Positions 13,328 through 27,000 of a stretch of 64,000 bases of DNA are shown piece after piece (positions within the stretch are counted from its first letter, which is position 1; every line of letters starts with the position of its first letter). A program made the translations under genes and the position numbers. The stretch lies in NCBI RefSeq assembly GCF_016920785.2, contig NW_024609884.1:87536069-87600068 (forward strand), given 5' to 3'. Below the pieces are notes generated by a model. That model saw only the letters and a program-made list of their open reading frames with translations. It did no database searches and had not been told where the DNA came from. This DNA is from Ixodes scapularis (taxonomy: Eukaryota; Arthropoda; Arachnida; Ixodida; Ixodidae).

Positions 13328-16300
13328 TTTTTTAAAGGGTTTAGATGGCACCCAATTTTATTTTTCCATGAAAAAAAGAAAACATTGCGCAATATTTACT
13401 TTGTTAGACGCAATTTAAGTGAAGGTCATAGCCTGCTCTAAGCACTGCCCACAGATCAAGTGGCCTCGCCTGTGAGTACTGGATTGGTTTGGCTGCCCAG
13501 TCGAACATGCTCGCAAGCCTAGTGTCTCTCTGTCACAACGTCCAGTGCATCTAGTTTGGCGTCTGACACCGCCTGCTATCGTCTGCTATTCCTCCGCCAT
13601 TTATCATCATCTGCAACACCCATAAGACGTGACTATAAAAACAGCACGTCCGTGTCCGACATCGCTTTCATCCGTCTGCTATTCCGCCCCTATCTAAAAC
13701 TGTCTGCAACACTTGCAAGATACAACCATGAAAGTTGCATCTTGGCATTTTATTACTCACAAGCCACGCTCCATTACAAGTGTCGTCTGTCGATCTACAA
13801 TAAAAAGCAGCCGAAAAGACCAAAATCAACAAAATAAATATGCAGTTTTTTCAGCTTTTCTGTTCTTGTTTTCTTGCACAGCATCCGTGAGCAAGGTGGG
13901 TGAGTGTCATGACGCACAATTAAAATGCAAACTAAAAATATGCTCTCTAGCAAGCCAGGTGCTCTGCCCAAAACTTGAGATCTGTGGACCTTCTGAAGCA
14001 AAATGATGGAAACGTACCTAGGCAAACCTGATGCTAGGCGAACACCTGATTCCTTCCAGCAATATGGCTCACAAATTCTTACCTGTGTAGTTAACTTCTC
14101 AGTGTTGAAACCATGGTTACAATCACAACAGTTGCACCATTCTCAAAGTAGGGGGGCCACTTTTACAGAAACCGACACATTTATTCGGCATTGAAATGCT
14201 CAAACGAACTAATCAAGCCAGATGGAGCAAAATAGTTCACGTGGGGCTGCTAGGCTTACGCCAGTCCCGCTACAAAAGCAAGCTCGTGCACAGCACTTCT
14301 GAAGACGTGTACTTGCAAGAGTTGTTTGCTGCAAACTGCGTCGGTTGAGATCTTCCTCTGAACATCTCGGAGAACGCAAAAGAACTTGCACTCATAAAAA
14401 TAGACGAAGTCAACAAGTTATGGGGTGTATAAACCGCTGGCCACAAACACGGGCAGCTATGTTTGTTATTTGAAACCGAAAACGGGGAAAGCAATCTCGA
14501 GATATTTTTTAAAACAATAATGACTATATACTGTAAACGACTTAAATTTCGCGGGTTATAATTTTCGCGAATCGAGTGTAGCTTACGTAGCGTTCACATA
14601 TTGCCCGAATTGTTCGCGGGAAGTATTTTTCGCGAATTGTAGGCGATTCGCGAAATTCACAAAAATTAGGTCTTTGCAAAAATTTAGTCGTTTACTGTAT
14701 ATTGTTTGTTTCTCAAACATAAAAATGTGTAGAAGAAAAGACTACCACGGCAGGGAGAAACAATTTTACAGCGAACATTCCACACGTCCACACCTTTCCA
14801 ACCAATGAGATCCGAGAAAGGGATCTTATAGTTAGCTAAGCAACTTTTAGGGGCGAAGCTCCTTAGGGGCTAGCCATGTCCATATGTCCGTCCGCCGTCG
14901 GGTCTGAGGACGTGAGCACGTGCTCCCGTGCTCGTGTAGGGAAAAAAAAAAACAACAACAACCGCATCTCCACGTGATGAATGATGTTGATTGGGGCGAA
15001 GCTCTGGTGGTGCTTGTCTGCATAGACGCTGAGCCGCAGCATGCCGAGCCTTTCGTTCGTTTTCATCCATGTCCGAAAGAGAATGTGTGGTGTGGAACGT
15101 GGTTATATACACATTTGAGCATTTGACCGCAGCGTGACATAGATGAAAACGAACGAAAGGCTCGGCATGCTGCGGCTCAGCGTCTATGCAGACAAGCACC
15201 ACCAGAGCTTCGCCCCAATCAACATCATTCACCACGTGGAGATGCGGTTGTTTATACTAGTCACTGCAGTCATTGGAGGCCAGTCAGCTTGAGAAAGCGG
15301 GGGGTATTCTAGGGGCACGCACACATCGTGGCACCCTATAGGGCGTGGATATGTGGTCGCCAGCCCGAGCTGTGGTTAAAGCAATTATGGTCGCTGAAGA
15401 GCGAGAACGGCAGGGCGTGTCTTTTCTTGCAGTTTAAAAAATTGTGACGTGCCTCAAGATTGGAAAGTAGCCAAGTTTGTCCATATATAAAAAAGTGGAG
15501 AGAAAAAAAGTGTTTACAATTACAGACCAGTGTCATTGTTAAGTACATTTAGCAAGGCTCTCGAACATTTCATATTTAAGCACATCTTAACTTTCCTAGA
15601 ATCTGAAACTTTCTTAGTAGATTATCAACACGGGCTCCGAAGGGGCTTCTCGACAATGACACAGCTACTTCATACGGTCCACATTTTTGTTATGGGTGGT
15701 GCTTAGAGCAAGACTACCTCCACCTAAATTGCAACTGGTGGCATAAATATTGCATTAAGGAATGTTTTTTTCCATAAAATGTTGTTGTAAGGTGCGTGTC
15801 CCATCTTTAAAAAGGATTAATTTTTTTTTCCAGTTTTTTTTTTAATTTTTTTGCCTATAAAATAGTGTTTCTTTTTTAAATAAATAAATATTCTTTATAG
15901 AGCATGTACAGTGTTACTGAGACCAAGATTTGCGTTCAGCACACAGGAAACCAGAATTGATCAATTTTGAAGATAATTTTTCTATTCTACTTACCGTAAG
16001 ATCCTGAGTCATCGCCCACCCCCTACAAATACCCCAATGCGGACTCCGCAATCCTCCAGCATTGACTCTACTCAAATGACGCGGCCGCGGACCTTACCTT
16101 ACGGTTGGAGGACGTCCGTGACAAAGTGAAACGAAGGAGGGAAAGGCACTTCTCTTTGCATTTCCTCCCCGATTTCCGTGATCACAAAGTCGGAGTACAT
16201 GCGTGCAAAAGGAAAACGATGGAGGTAACGGAATCAAACTGTTTTGCTTACAAAAAAGTTTGGTGGAACTAAAAAACAAAAAATCTGAAAGATAAGACAA

Positions 16301-19300
16301 GCAGTAACCCATTCAGGGATTGCGAGGTCAGCCCCAGATCCTGGAATTCGCAGAGTGTAAGGTCAAGGACAGTCTCCACCGAAATAAGGTCACCGTGAAC
16401 CCACTCCTTCTCCTAGAGCATTGCGACGGCGGATGGTTAGGTTGTGCAACGTTAGAGACAAAGCCAACGGGTAAATAAAGATTTGCTGGAATGCCGCACA
16501 TTGTAAAACATTCCATATCGAGCTTCGTGTTCGTGGTGCTGTCCATGCCACGCAGCAACTCCACCTCAACCTGCGTCGATAGCACACGGATGCACGCATG
16601 TATTCACCAAACAAGAAAGTTGCACAAGAGCCTTGTGATTGACAAGGCGCCCAACTCGACCCGACGCCAAAGTATTTCCCAACGCGATCTCCGGTTTTCC
16701 TGCATCTCCAGCATCGCTCTTCGCCACTTCTTTCACTCACTCGCTCGTTGCACGTGGCTGGTTGTCTTTTTTCTTATTTCTATAATTTTATGTACGTTCA
16801 GCTGGTTCAACTGAACATGTACAAACAACTATAGTTCGTTGCAACCTAAGAACGAAGGGCGAGGGTAAGACGGGTTGGGGAGGTGGAAGCAGACGGAATG
16901 CTAAAGAGAGAAGGTGGTTTCCCTCTCTCTTCTCCAGCGTTCCGTCTGTTTCCTCCTCCCCGGCCCGTTTTACCCTCGCCCTTCGTTCTTAGGTTGCAAC
17001 GGACTATAGCTCACCTCATACCCCTTGTGGGTTTTCATTTTTTTGTTGACTTTTTTTTTGCTAACGAATGTTTGTCAGGGAACAAACATTCGCGCTGTAT
17101 GCCGATCAGCGGTGCTCATTACGCGTATGCGAGTAACAGGCTTTGCGATAGTAAGACATTTTTTCATGAGCATTGCTTGCATGAATCAATGAAACTAATT
17201 TGAGTTTTGAGTTTAACTCATCTCTTGTGCAGCCACGCTAAATATGCACAAAAAAGTGGGCGTTTTTTTTTTTACCTTTTTCTAAACTCTTTGTGCTTAC
17301 CCACCGAGACATGGCCCATCCCACCTTTTTTTTTTTATGAATTTCGTACAGCAAAGGGGGGGGGGGGGGTGGGGCAATGACTTGGGATATTAGTATTACT
17401 AATCTTAAACTGAAATCCATTGGCCCTGATAACATTCCTAACTAATTTCTTCACCCTTAGGCTGTATCACCTGATTGGCTCCTTGTTGTCATCTTCTGCT
17501 CATCATTTTCATGTGGTGTTTCCTCGGATCGGCAGATAGTTTGTGTTGTACTCATTTTTAAAGAAGGAGATTGTGTGATGCTAACTAATTATTGCCCCAT
17601 ATAGCTCATCATGTAAGCTCTTGGAACATATAATTTAAAATTACATGACTGATTTTCTAGATAATCATGACATCATCTCGCCTTTTCAGCATGGTTTCCG
17701 TAAAGGCATATTCGCTACCATTCACCTTATTTCTACTGTTCATTCCCTTGCTTTAGTAGTCGATAAACAGGGTCAGGTGTATGTCATCTTCCTTGACTTT
17801 AGCAAAGCATTTGGCAGGGCTTCACATTTCAGTTTCATATTTAAACTAAATTGTCTTTCCCTGTACAGTGGTAAAATAAATTTCCTTTTATCTGTAAATG
17901 CAAAAGCAATTCATTGATGCAGATGGTCATCATTCTGACCTCCTCTGGTGTTTGCAAAGGAAGTGTCATTGGCCCTCTTCTTTTTTCAATTTTATCTCCT
18001 GTATTGACAAAAGTGTAAGTATTTGCTTATTTGCATATGACTGCCTACTGTTCGAGGCTATTAACTCTACCAGTGACCAAGTCGTTTTGAATGAAAGTTT
18101 AGATGCAATCTCTCTCTTTAACTGGTCTGATCTCAGGAAAGGAAGCTTGATTAAGAAAAATCTTTGTTCATGCGTATCACTAACAAAAAGTTTCCTCATG
18201 AGTATGACTACTCTATTGGTCACAACTTCATTGCCCAAACTGACAGTTTTAATTATCTTGGAGCTATGTTTACTTACCATATATCTTGGATCTCACACAT
18301 TAAATGAGTTTGTGTGTCTGCACGTTGCTAGCTAGGTTTGGTGAGGCACAAGATTAAACAAGTGTCCTCCATGTCAAACCCCCGCCTGCTGCTGGCATCA
18401 CTCTTTCATTGTTGCCAATAGAGACTTCCAATAAAAAAAAAGCTATAAAAAACAAAATTTGAATTCGCAAAAAAAAAAAAAAAACATTTTGACCTAGTAA
18501 TATTTGGGTTACTAGTTAGCTATGCTTGTCGGTGTATTTAGACAATTTTGATGCAAATTGGGGACCATGAAAACAATTGCACGGACGATCATGCGACATG
18601 ATGCGAATGGACAGTGTCAGCTGGTGCGACATTTTAACGATATTGCATCGTGATTGAGTGGAAATTTCTGTGATGTGTCGCGCAGTGATGTGACATTTCT
18701 ATCATTTTTTTCCGCGTCGCACGGTGATTGTTACGTGTGTGCTAGTGCCTACAGACAAACACTGCGTAGGCACATAGCACACGCCTTGAGGGCAGTCAGG
18801 TCACTGTCCGGGTACGACAACTGAAGAACTTTGTGGCAAGCCGCCGGCAAGGACTCCAGGTCTCGTGTCAACCACAACCGATCACACACACACAACAGCT
18901 AGTACCAAACACATTCCCGCAGATGCGCTGTACAAATTGCTTGGTCTCGCCAGCATGTCCATCCTCTTCTATGTGCCGCTTTACGTTCATGCACAGCATG
19001 ATCTTGACGTTGAATGCATTCCATCCTAACACCCAGGGTGCGACTGTCGGCGCCTACACGTTGACGACATTCTCTCATGGGCGCGTTTACGCCGTTGAGC
19101 AGCCACGGCGTGCTCCGGCGTATGCTTCGGCTGCCCCATTCTTGTGCGCAAAGACTTAGAGCACCGAGAGAATGGACGACTGAAGGCGAGAAAGCGCAGG
19201 TGGCGAGGAGGGCAATCACATGACTCCCAGCGCTATTGCGATTCGCTGAATGCACTGCACCTCAACCGCACCTATTATCAGCGAAACGGCGAGGGTGTAA

Positions 19301-22300
19301 CTGCTGTACTCACCCTCGCCCGGCACCAAAACCACTTGCAGTAAACCCATGCATGCTTCATTCGCTTTCGCAAACACAACACTCGCCCAGTACAGCCGAT
19401 GCTGTAAAAAACGCCCAAGTACCTTTTTAAGCAAATGTGATGTAAGTAATATGGCTACACAGTCTTTGAGAGTTTCCTGAGCTCGTTTGCTTTATTCTTC
19501 CCGTCTTTTTTTTTTTGCTTACAATGCTGGCTTACAATACTGCTTCATTTACCGACCAACATAATATAATGTAAAATCTTAGAAGATTATTTTTCTGGCC
19601 TGAATAAGAAAGTGATGGACAGTTGCCATCCAAAACATGGTCGATGGTCGAATCATAAGTATTCCTGCACGTTTTAAAGACCATCTCTGCTGCACAAGGG
19701 AGATACTGTAAATTCATTATTTTCGCAGGCTCAATATTTTGTAAATAAGGTGAATTGTGGGCTTTGTGAACATTTTGTGATTTGGAGTGATATTGATTAC
19801 CATGGCTTGATATATTTAACGCTTCAATTTTTCTCAAAAATAGGTTTCTCGCAAAAACTTTTGTTGTTTACAGTATTTTAGTGGTGGGGTGAATGAGCCT
19901 TCCAAGAGTCTTGCATTTGACCTGGGCCCTCGGCTGCCCTTACTGTAACGTCTCACGTCACTGTAAGTATTGAAATAAATTGGTCATGCCTGGCCATATA
20001 TGGGGGCCATGTGCTCTCCTCGATTGAATGGCCCATTCACACAAGAGCATTACTTTACGTGTCTGCAAGTCACCGGGAAATCAGAGCTTCGTCTGTCGTG
20101 AGACAAGTTACTCCTTGAATTGGTTGCCATGCTTTGTTCGAAGCACGGATGTCCCAGTGATTTGCAATCGTAGCTCGATGTAAGCAGACGTTGGCTCTCG
20201 TATCGCGAGCAAGTGGCATTGCACGAACAGGTTTTTAGACGGCCCTTCTTGCATGGGTGGCCACTCCATGAATTGTCTGGTGTTGGTAGGCTGGACTTCC
20301 AGCCGAGCTGCTTCTTTGCCCTGGGCTCCCCGATCGCGATGTTCCTGGTGGTGCGTGGCAACGACATACTGGGCAAAGACTTCCGGCTGCCCACCTGCCC
20401 GGCCTTCTTCAACATCTTTCATCCGGTGAGGGTCAAAGCCTATCGGGCATGCTCACGGGACTGAGCTCCAAAGCTTGCACTCTGAAACACAGAGGGCATT
20501 CACTTGGCTTGAAGCTCTGTATCATGGGACGAGAGTTCACCGTCGACCACCGTTGGTGCGGTTAAAGCTGCAATTGACAGCACGTGTTGTGTATGTTCAG
20601 CTTCACTGTGGTTGGTTTGATATACAAGCAAATGATGGGGATAACTTTGTCGTGCTGAGCAGCCGCTCAGCAGGACAAAGTTGGCTGCTCAGCTGAGCAG
20701 CTGCAGCGAATCCGCCGAGTGGCACTGACGAATGCGAAGCACTTGGTGTTCTGAAATGACCATAGTTTCTGGCAGGTGACTAAAACATTTTTTATGACTG
20801 TCTAGCTTTTTATGTGGTCACCCCTATGGGTGTCAAGCTTTTTTTATGGTCTTGTCACTGGTGAGCCATAGCAGAGTTTAGCTTTTTCAGTGATTAGCTA
20901 GACTTTCCAATGGCCTATGGTTCTTTTTAGCTGGTGACTATAGCTTTGCCTTTTATATTTGTTACCCATCAATGGCTCTTTGTATGATCTGCTAAAGAAT
21001 TCCCGTGGCTTTTCCCATGGTTCTCTTTAATTGGCATGTTAGGATGGCCTATAGTTTTTATTTGGTTTTCCGCTTCTCCTCATTTGCCGTTGGCGACTTT
21101 CCTTAAACAGTCATGGCAATTGACACCAAACTTTTTCCGAACTAGAAATACCCAAACCTTTCATTTTTTGGGCCGTTCGAGGCATTCTAGGTGAGCGCCA
21201 CGGAGTTTCACACTGATTTTGAGGATGTTTATAACTTTATGTTCGAATGATCGAGGGAAGGCGCTCTTTGGTGGACAATACGGCATCCCGATTATCACAG
21301 AACGTGATGACTAGTCTCTCGTCTGCCGGAATGGCTTGCCGCGGAACGTCGTGTCCTATTTCGTGGTGAGCGGTCTTACTTTGGTCAGTCCTCGCACATG
21401 GGTGTATCCATCCTGATGCAGGGGCGTAGGCCTGAACGTCTTCAAGCACCACCTCGCGCACCAAGTTTTCGCGAGCAAAACCAGCCACAGCAAATTCCCT
21501 TTCGCAACACGACCGCTAGGCGCCAACCGGCAAGCCGCGCCCGCGACCACCACATGCAATCGAGGTAACGGAAGTGCGGGGCCGGGAACGAGGGGTGGCC
21601 GCCAAGGGCTTCTTGTTCCGGGAGGAAGGGTAGAAGGGTGGGAAGGGAGGCGACAGAAGGCATAAACAGGTGAGGAAGATGAGTTTGTCTCCGAAAGATG
21701 TTCCTCAGTGGGACTGCTTGCTGCGCTTCAAGTCCAAAGACAGACAAGAACTCGTCCGTCGTCGATCATTTGTCGGCGCTTGTCAGCGATTGTCGCGGGT
21801 GCCGGTCGTTGCAGTGGGACAGCATCGGCAACACGGAACTTTGTGGTGTCGTCGGACAAAAACTGGTGTTTGTCGCTGTAGTGAGGCGAGGGGAAGGATA
21901 TGTCGCAAATGAGTTGTCGATTTTGAATTACGCGCCGATATCAGATGCCGCATGTCAAATCACCGTGCGCCGCCGCCGAAAAATATCCGGCACCGACTGT
22001 GCCACCGACGCCGTGCTGCTGACGCCCCCACACCGCCGCTACCGCCGCCATCTAAAAACGACCGCTACTCCGCCACGTCGCTGCCAATCGAAATGGCATC
22101 AACGATAGTTCATTTTCGCAGTGAGAAAAACACTGCTTTTTTTTGTGAATAGGTCGTTTGTTAGTTTTGTAATGTGTGTACTAATGACGTGTTTGCATGG
22201 TTTGTTTCTTTTTTTTTTTTTTTCGTTTCTTTTTATGATTTAGGCCTAAGGTTAAACTGTATCTGCCATCTGGCAACCGCCCTAACTTGTTTCAAAGTCT

Positions 22301-23965
22301 CCAATCCAATCCCCATCCAGATCCACTTGTGTTTCCCGCGCTCGGTATTTTTTGCAATAGGATATGTTCGCTTACATTAATGTAAAGTGTAGTGATAATT
22401 GCTTTCCAAGCATGTCTTCACCGATGCTAGTTATAAAAGGGGTCACCATCCATTTCCCGCACGAGCCGTACGATGTCCAGAAGATATACATGGAGAAGAT
22501 GATTGAGTGCCTTCAAAGCGGTGCGAGCGGCATCCTCGAAAGTCCGACGGGAACAGGAAAAACGCTTTCTCTGCTCTGCTCATCGTTGGTTTAGCTCGAA
22601 GATCGCAAAGCATACCTTCAGCTGAATGCTGGAATGCACAAGAGCGCCGACACCAGTTCGTCGGGACTCCTATCACACCTCGAGCATCTGGTCGGACCTC
22701 GCAACAGTGTCGTGCCTAGCCAGCTTATCCCCAAAAATAATATACAGCTCCCGCACACATTCGCAGCTCTCTCAAGCCATCAACGAATTTAAGAAAATGA
22801 GTTACAAGTACATGAGGTCTGTAGTGTTAGGATCGCGAGATCAGCTATGGGTGGCATCCATCCGGAAGTGCAGAGGCTGCAGGGCAACGCATCGAAACTC
22901 AGGCTGGGTCGGCACAAGGTTAGCACCAAGAGCTGCCAATTTCACCTGAACTACGACACCAAGATGATGCGATTGGAGTTTCAGGAGCAATCAGTAATGG
23001 GGACATCGAAGACCTGGGCAAACTTGGAAAGAAGTTCGCCTGCTGGGTCCCTACTACAAAGCCAGGACCCTCAAGGAGAAGGCGGACATAATCTTCTTGC
23101 CGTACAACTACTGAGTGGATCCCGGATCCCAAGTCTCGAAAAGCGCACGGTGTGGACCTCGCAGGAAACGTCGTCATATTTGATGAAGCACATAACATTG
23201 AAAACATGTGCGAGGAGAGCATGTCGTTTCAATCGCTTTCTTCTGATGTGGCCTTGTGTATCAAAGAGGTGAGTCACGTGGCCAATCTGAAGCAGCAGAA
23301 AGAAACTGAATCTGCATTCGGATCAGAGGGTGCAGAGCCCGACTTCACGCTCCTGGATATTGCCAAGGTCAAGGCCATATTGTTTTCCATGGAAGGCACC
23401 CTGGACACGGCGGTGGCACAGGCCTCGGGAGAGTCAGTCACGAAGCCAGGGAACTTTATGTTTGAGGTTCTGAACATGGCAGGTGTAGATCGTGGCAACA
23501 AAGATGAGCTCCTCGATCTCTTGGATAAGACGGTGACTTTTCTGGAAGTCAATGCAGTAGGAGCCTTCAGCCCGAAGGGGACTGGGTTTAAACTGGCTCT
23601 CAACGACTCTGAACAGCCTTTACACTGTTGAGGGTGATGGATCCTCAGTGGAGTCAATTTTCAAGCAGAAGTACAAGGTGCAAATTCAAAAAGATATAAA
23701 TAAGAAACAAGGGCCCCAAGATCTTTGGACAGTGTCTAAAGCAACAAACAAGAAGCCAGACTGGACACTGAGTTGCTGGTGTTTCTCGCCGAGTGTCAGC
23801 ATGACTAACCTGCTAAAGCAAGGCATCCACAGCATCATCCTGACCAGCAGAACACTCTCGCCCCTCGGGTCATTCGCATCTGAACTGGGTATTCCATTCC
23901 TTGTACAGCTAGAGAATGCGCACGTCATCTCAGAGAAGCAGATTTATGTGAGTGTGCTTAGCAAT

Positions 23966-24023
<58 letters not shown>

Positions 24024-27000
24024 CGGCTGTGACAGACAGTTGTTAAACTGCACCTGTGAGAACCGAAGCAACACCAGCTACAGTATTTGGCATCTCTTGG
24101 TCGGAGCATCAGTAACCGGTTGAGTTTTGGACCTCAAATGGAATTATGGCTTCCCTTACCCTAGTTAAGCCTGTTGTAATGGAAATGCAAAGAGGCGTCG
24201 ACTTCTCTACACTCATCCAGGAGTACTACGAGAATGTGAATTCGGCTGGGGGGAGAAGAAAGGCTGCATTCTCATGGCTGTTTGTAGGGGCCGCATAAGT
24301 GAAGGAATGGACTTTGCTAAGGATCAGTATGCGCGGGCAGCTGTTATTGTAGGCTTCCCCACTTTCTTCGTGCTTTGATCCACGAGTCCAGCTGAAGAAG
24401 CAGTATCTCGACGAGTCCGCATCAAAGAGTACCTTCTCGGGAAATGACTGGTACCTTCTTCAAGAGCTGTTAATCAGGCCACTGGGCGTGTGATTCGGCA
24501 CCAAAATGATTTTGGAGCAGTCCTGCTTTGTGACAAGCGCTACAGCGAGAAACGCAATCTGAGCCAATTGTCCAAGTGGATAAGGGAAAGGACGAGGGTG
24601 CGGTCAAATTTTGGCACAGTTTTAAGGGAGCTTTCCAGCTTTTTCAGGGGACCAGGCACGAGCAACAGGAGTCGCACAGCAGCTCTGAGAAGCGGCGGAC
24701 TATCCTCGACAAAAAACGACCGACTGCCCAGTAACGCTTTTGGAATCTCTTCGAGTACCCACAGCAAACCTAGTGAAGGGTGTGACTCTTTTAAATCTCC
24801 TGCAGTTGATGAAGTGGCCAGTGATGTTCTGCTGAGCTACATGCCTCAAGTGGACAATGAAACAAGATCTGCAAGAAGTGTGGGGAAAACTCGACTCAGC
24901 ATCTTTGATGCACTTAACACGACCCCTGTGTCCAAAGCAGTGGACTTCTCTAGCTACAGCAAAATAAACTTCCGTTGTGACGCTGGCACGGACAGTGAGT
25001 TTTCCCAGAAGACGAAAAGGCGAAAATATCTGGTGCCATTGAAAGGCATCGAACCAACCACAGGTGCCTGCTCGTCACGGGAAAGTGCTGCCTCTTGTAG
25101 CAGTGCAGTTTCCAGTGATGCTGCCTCCAACAGCACTGCTCCCACTTCCAAGGACATTTGGAAAAACATGCTAGGCTCCATGAAGAAAAGTCTTGGGGAT
25201 CACGACTACAACTCTGTGTGAACCTTTGTCCGGACACAGGACTCTGATGCGCTTGCTCAAAGCCTCGCACACTCCCTTCTCAGTGCCTGGGATCGGGAAC
25301 CCTTGCTTGCACAGCTAGCAAGAGTGGTGTCCTCATAAGGCCCGCTTCAGACGGAGCAATTTCACCCAGCAACTTCACGTCGCAACACCAGCAACACCGG
25401 CCGCCCGCGTTCACACGCAGCAACCGAATTGCTCTGACTTGCCATCATCATCATTAAATTTGATTCTTCTTTCACTATTTAGACGCCCAGCTACGCGCTA
25501 AAAACGCGTTCTTATATCTTTGAACGGCGTTGAGAATACTAACTCATTTTTCTGCAACTGTTTATTTCCGAAAACGATCCATTCCAAACCAGAACTAAGT
25601 CTTTAGCTGTCATCATCACCACCATAGGGGCGTCACGTGAAAATATTGCGTCTCTGATTGGCTGCAGCCACTTCAACCGTCTTCGAATTGCTCCGAGTTG
25701 CTCGCCTGTTCGAGCCGGACCCGATCTCAGCAATTCGCGTCGATCTAGGGGAAGCTAGGGAACAACCCGCCAGCAACCTCAAAATTGCTGGAAAAGTTGC
25801 CCCGTCTGAAGCGGGCCTAAACAAGGAAAGACTTCGTGCTCAAGTGCCGTTCTCATTGGTGAAAAGGTTACTTAGAGGACAGAGCTGACTTTTATTTACA
25901 AAGTCTCTGACCAAATGACTGTTCTAGAAGAAGACCAATCACATTTATTCTTTTATTCAACCTGCTTTGATTTTGGATGTATGTAAAATTTACAAAAATG
26001 TTTTTATTTTCATCTCTGCTTGAAAATGGCACGTTTGGCTATTTTGTTTGCAATGGAGGACTGTTCTTTTGTGATTTCCTAACCTGACCAAAAGTATAAA
26101 CTTTGTTTCTTTTGTGTTCTTTACAACAGAAATTATAGCAAACATGTCTATAAATGCACTTTTAAAATAAAATCTTGTTTTCCATTTTATGCCTCTTGCT
26201 TTGTTACTACGTATGCCGTTCTAGTGGTCTTCGAGTGCAAATGTTTTTTGCCGATAGGCCTAGTATTTCAGCGAGCTTGGAGGACTAAACATTGTCTCCA
26301 AATAGTGCCAAATGGCACCAACTTCAGCTTCGCTGTTTGTGCGAAAGAAGGCGCCGACAAAGCGCAGCACAATGATCAAACAGATCAACAAACAAGTGCG
26401 CAGTGAACAATATAAAGTGGAAGTTGCACGCGAAACTAAAATTGGCATCAATCAAGTGGAAAGTGGCCTATAGGTTGTTTGCACATGACGTCAATCCGCC
26501 GTTTTGTTGTTAGTTTGTTTTTTCAAACAAATTTACTACATTGGAGGATTACATCGTAACCGGTTGAGTTGATGTCAGCGGTGCTCTACGCATTTGAGGG
26601 GGCATGTAAATCCTTGGAATGCTCGAGTTTGGAACACGCCAGACAGCTCACAACAACAAAATGGTGGACGAAATTACGTCAGTGAAAACACCCTATACAC
26701 AGGGGAATATGTGCGGAAATGTGATAATTTGGCTGAAATTGATTTTTCGGACCGCTTCATTATTTGGACAATTTTGGGGCCCCCTCCGAGTCCGAAAAAT
26801 TGGTCGGCGACTGTACCTGTATCGGGGTATTGATATTGAAGATACATTTAAGTGCTTAGATTTATAGAGCAAGGTCTTAGCGCTTTCGTGTCTGCTGATG
26901 TAGTCTCGATAGAGCGTGGAGCATGCAGCGCAGAGTGCACTCACCGGTTGAACCCTCCGCGTGCAATGGTGACTAGTATACTCTTAGAGCAAAGACTTCC

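Larger units (their letters stand above)
22412..25221 (+). pseudogene. RTEL1: RTEL1-like DNA helicase, intronless broken copy
   Basis: The start ATG at 22412 gives MSSPMLVIKGVTIHFPHEPY, then GILESPTGTGKTLSLLCSSL (Walker A). Later pieces, in shifting frames, are PKIIYSSRTHSQLSQAI (motif Ia), VLGSRDQL, HPEVQRLQ, GNVVIFDEAHNIENMCEES (DEAH box, 23158-23631 frame), SIILTSRTLSPLGSFASELG (family GTLSPL; here G to R), FSTLIQEYY, EGMDFAKDQYA, DPRVQLKKQYLDE, and RAVNQATGRVIRHQNDFGAV running into the 24490-25221 ORF. RTEL1 is a 5'-3' Fe-S helicase that dismantles T-loops and recombination intermediates. Lesions: in-frame TAG at 22592, at least five frame changes, a missing segment replaced by a 58-G run (23966-24023). 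Vertebrate RTEL1 has many exons; none of those boundaries shows an intron here, so a retrocopy is likely. No poly-A tract was found at its 3' end. Confidence 0.85.

Noticed and set aside
18780..18850. QVTVRV segment as the missing 'GQV.V.YP' linker exon
   Set aside because: The required YP is absent, the donor phase does not fit the exon at 20290, and there is no acceptor of quality.
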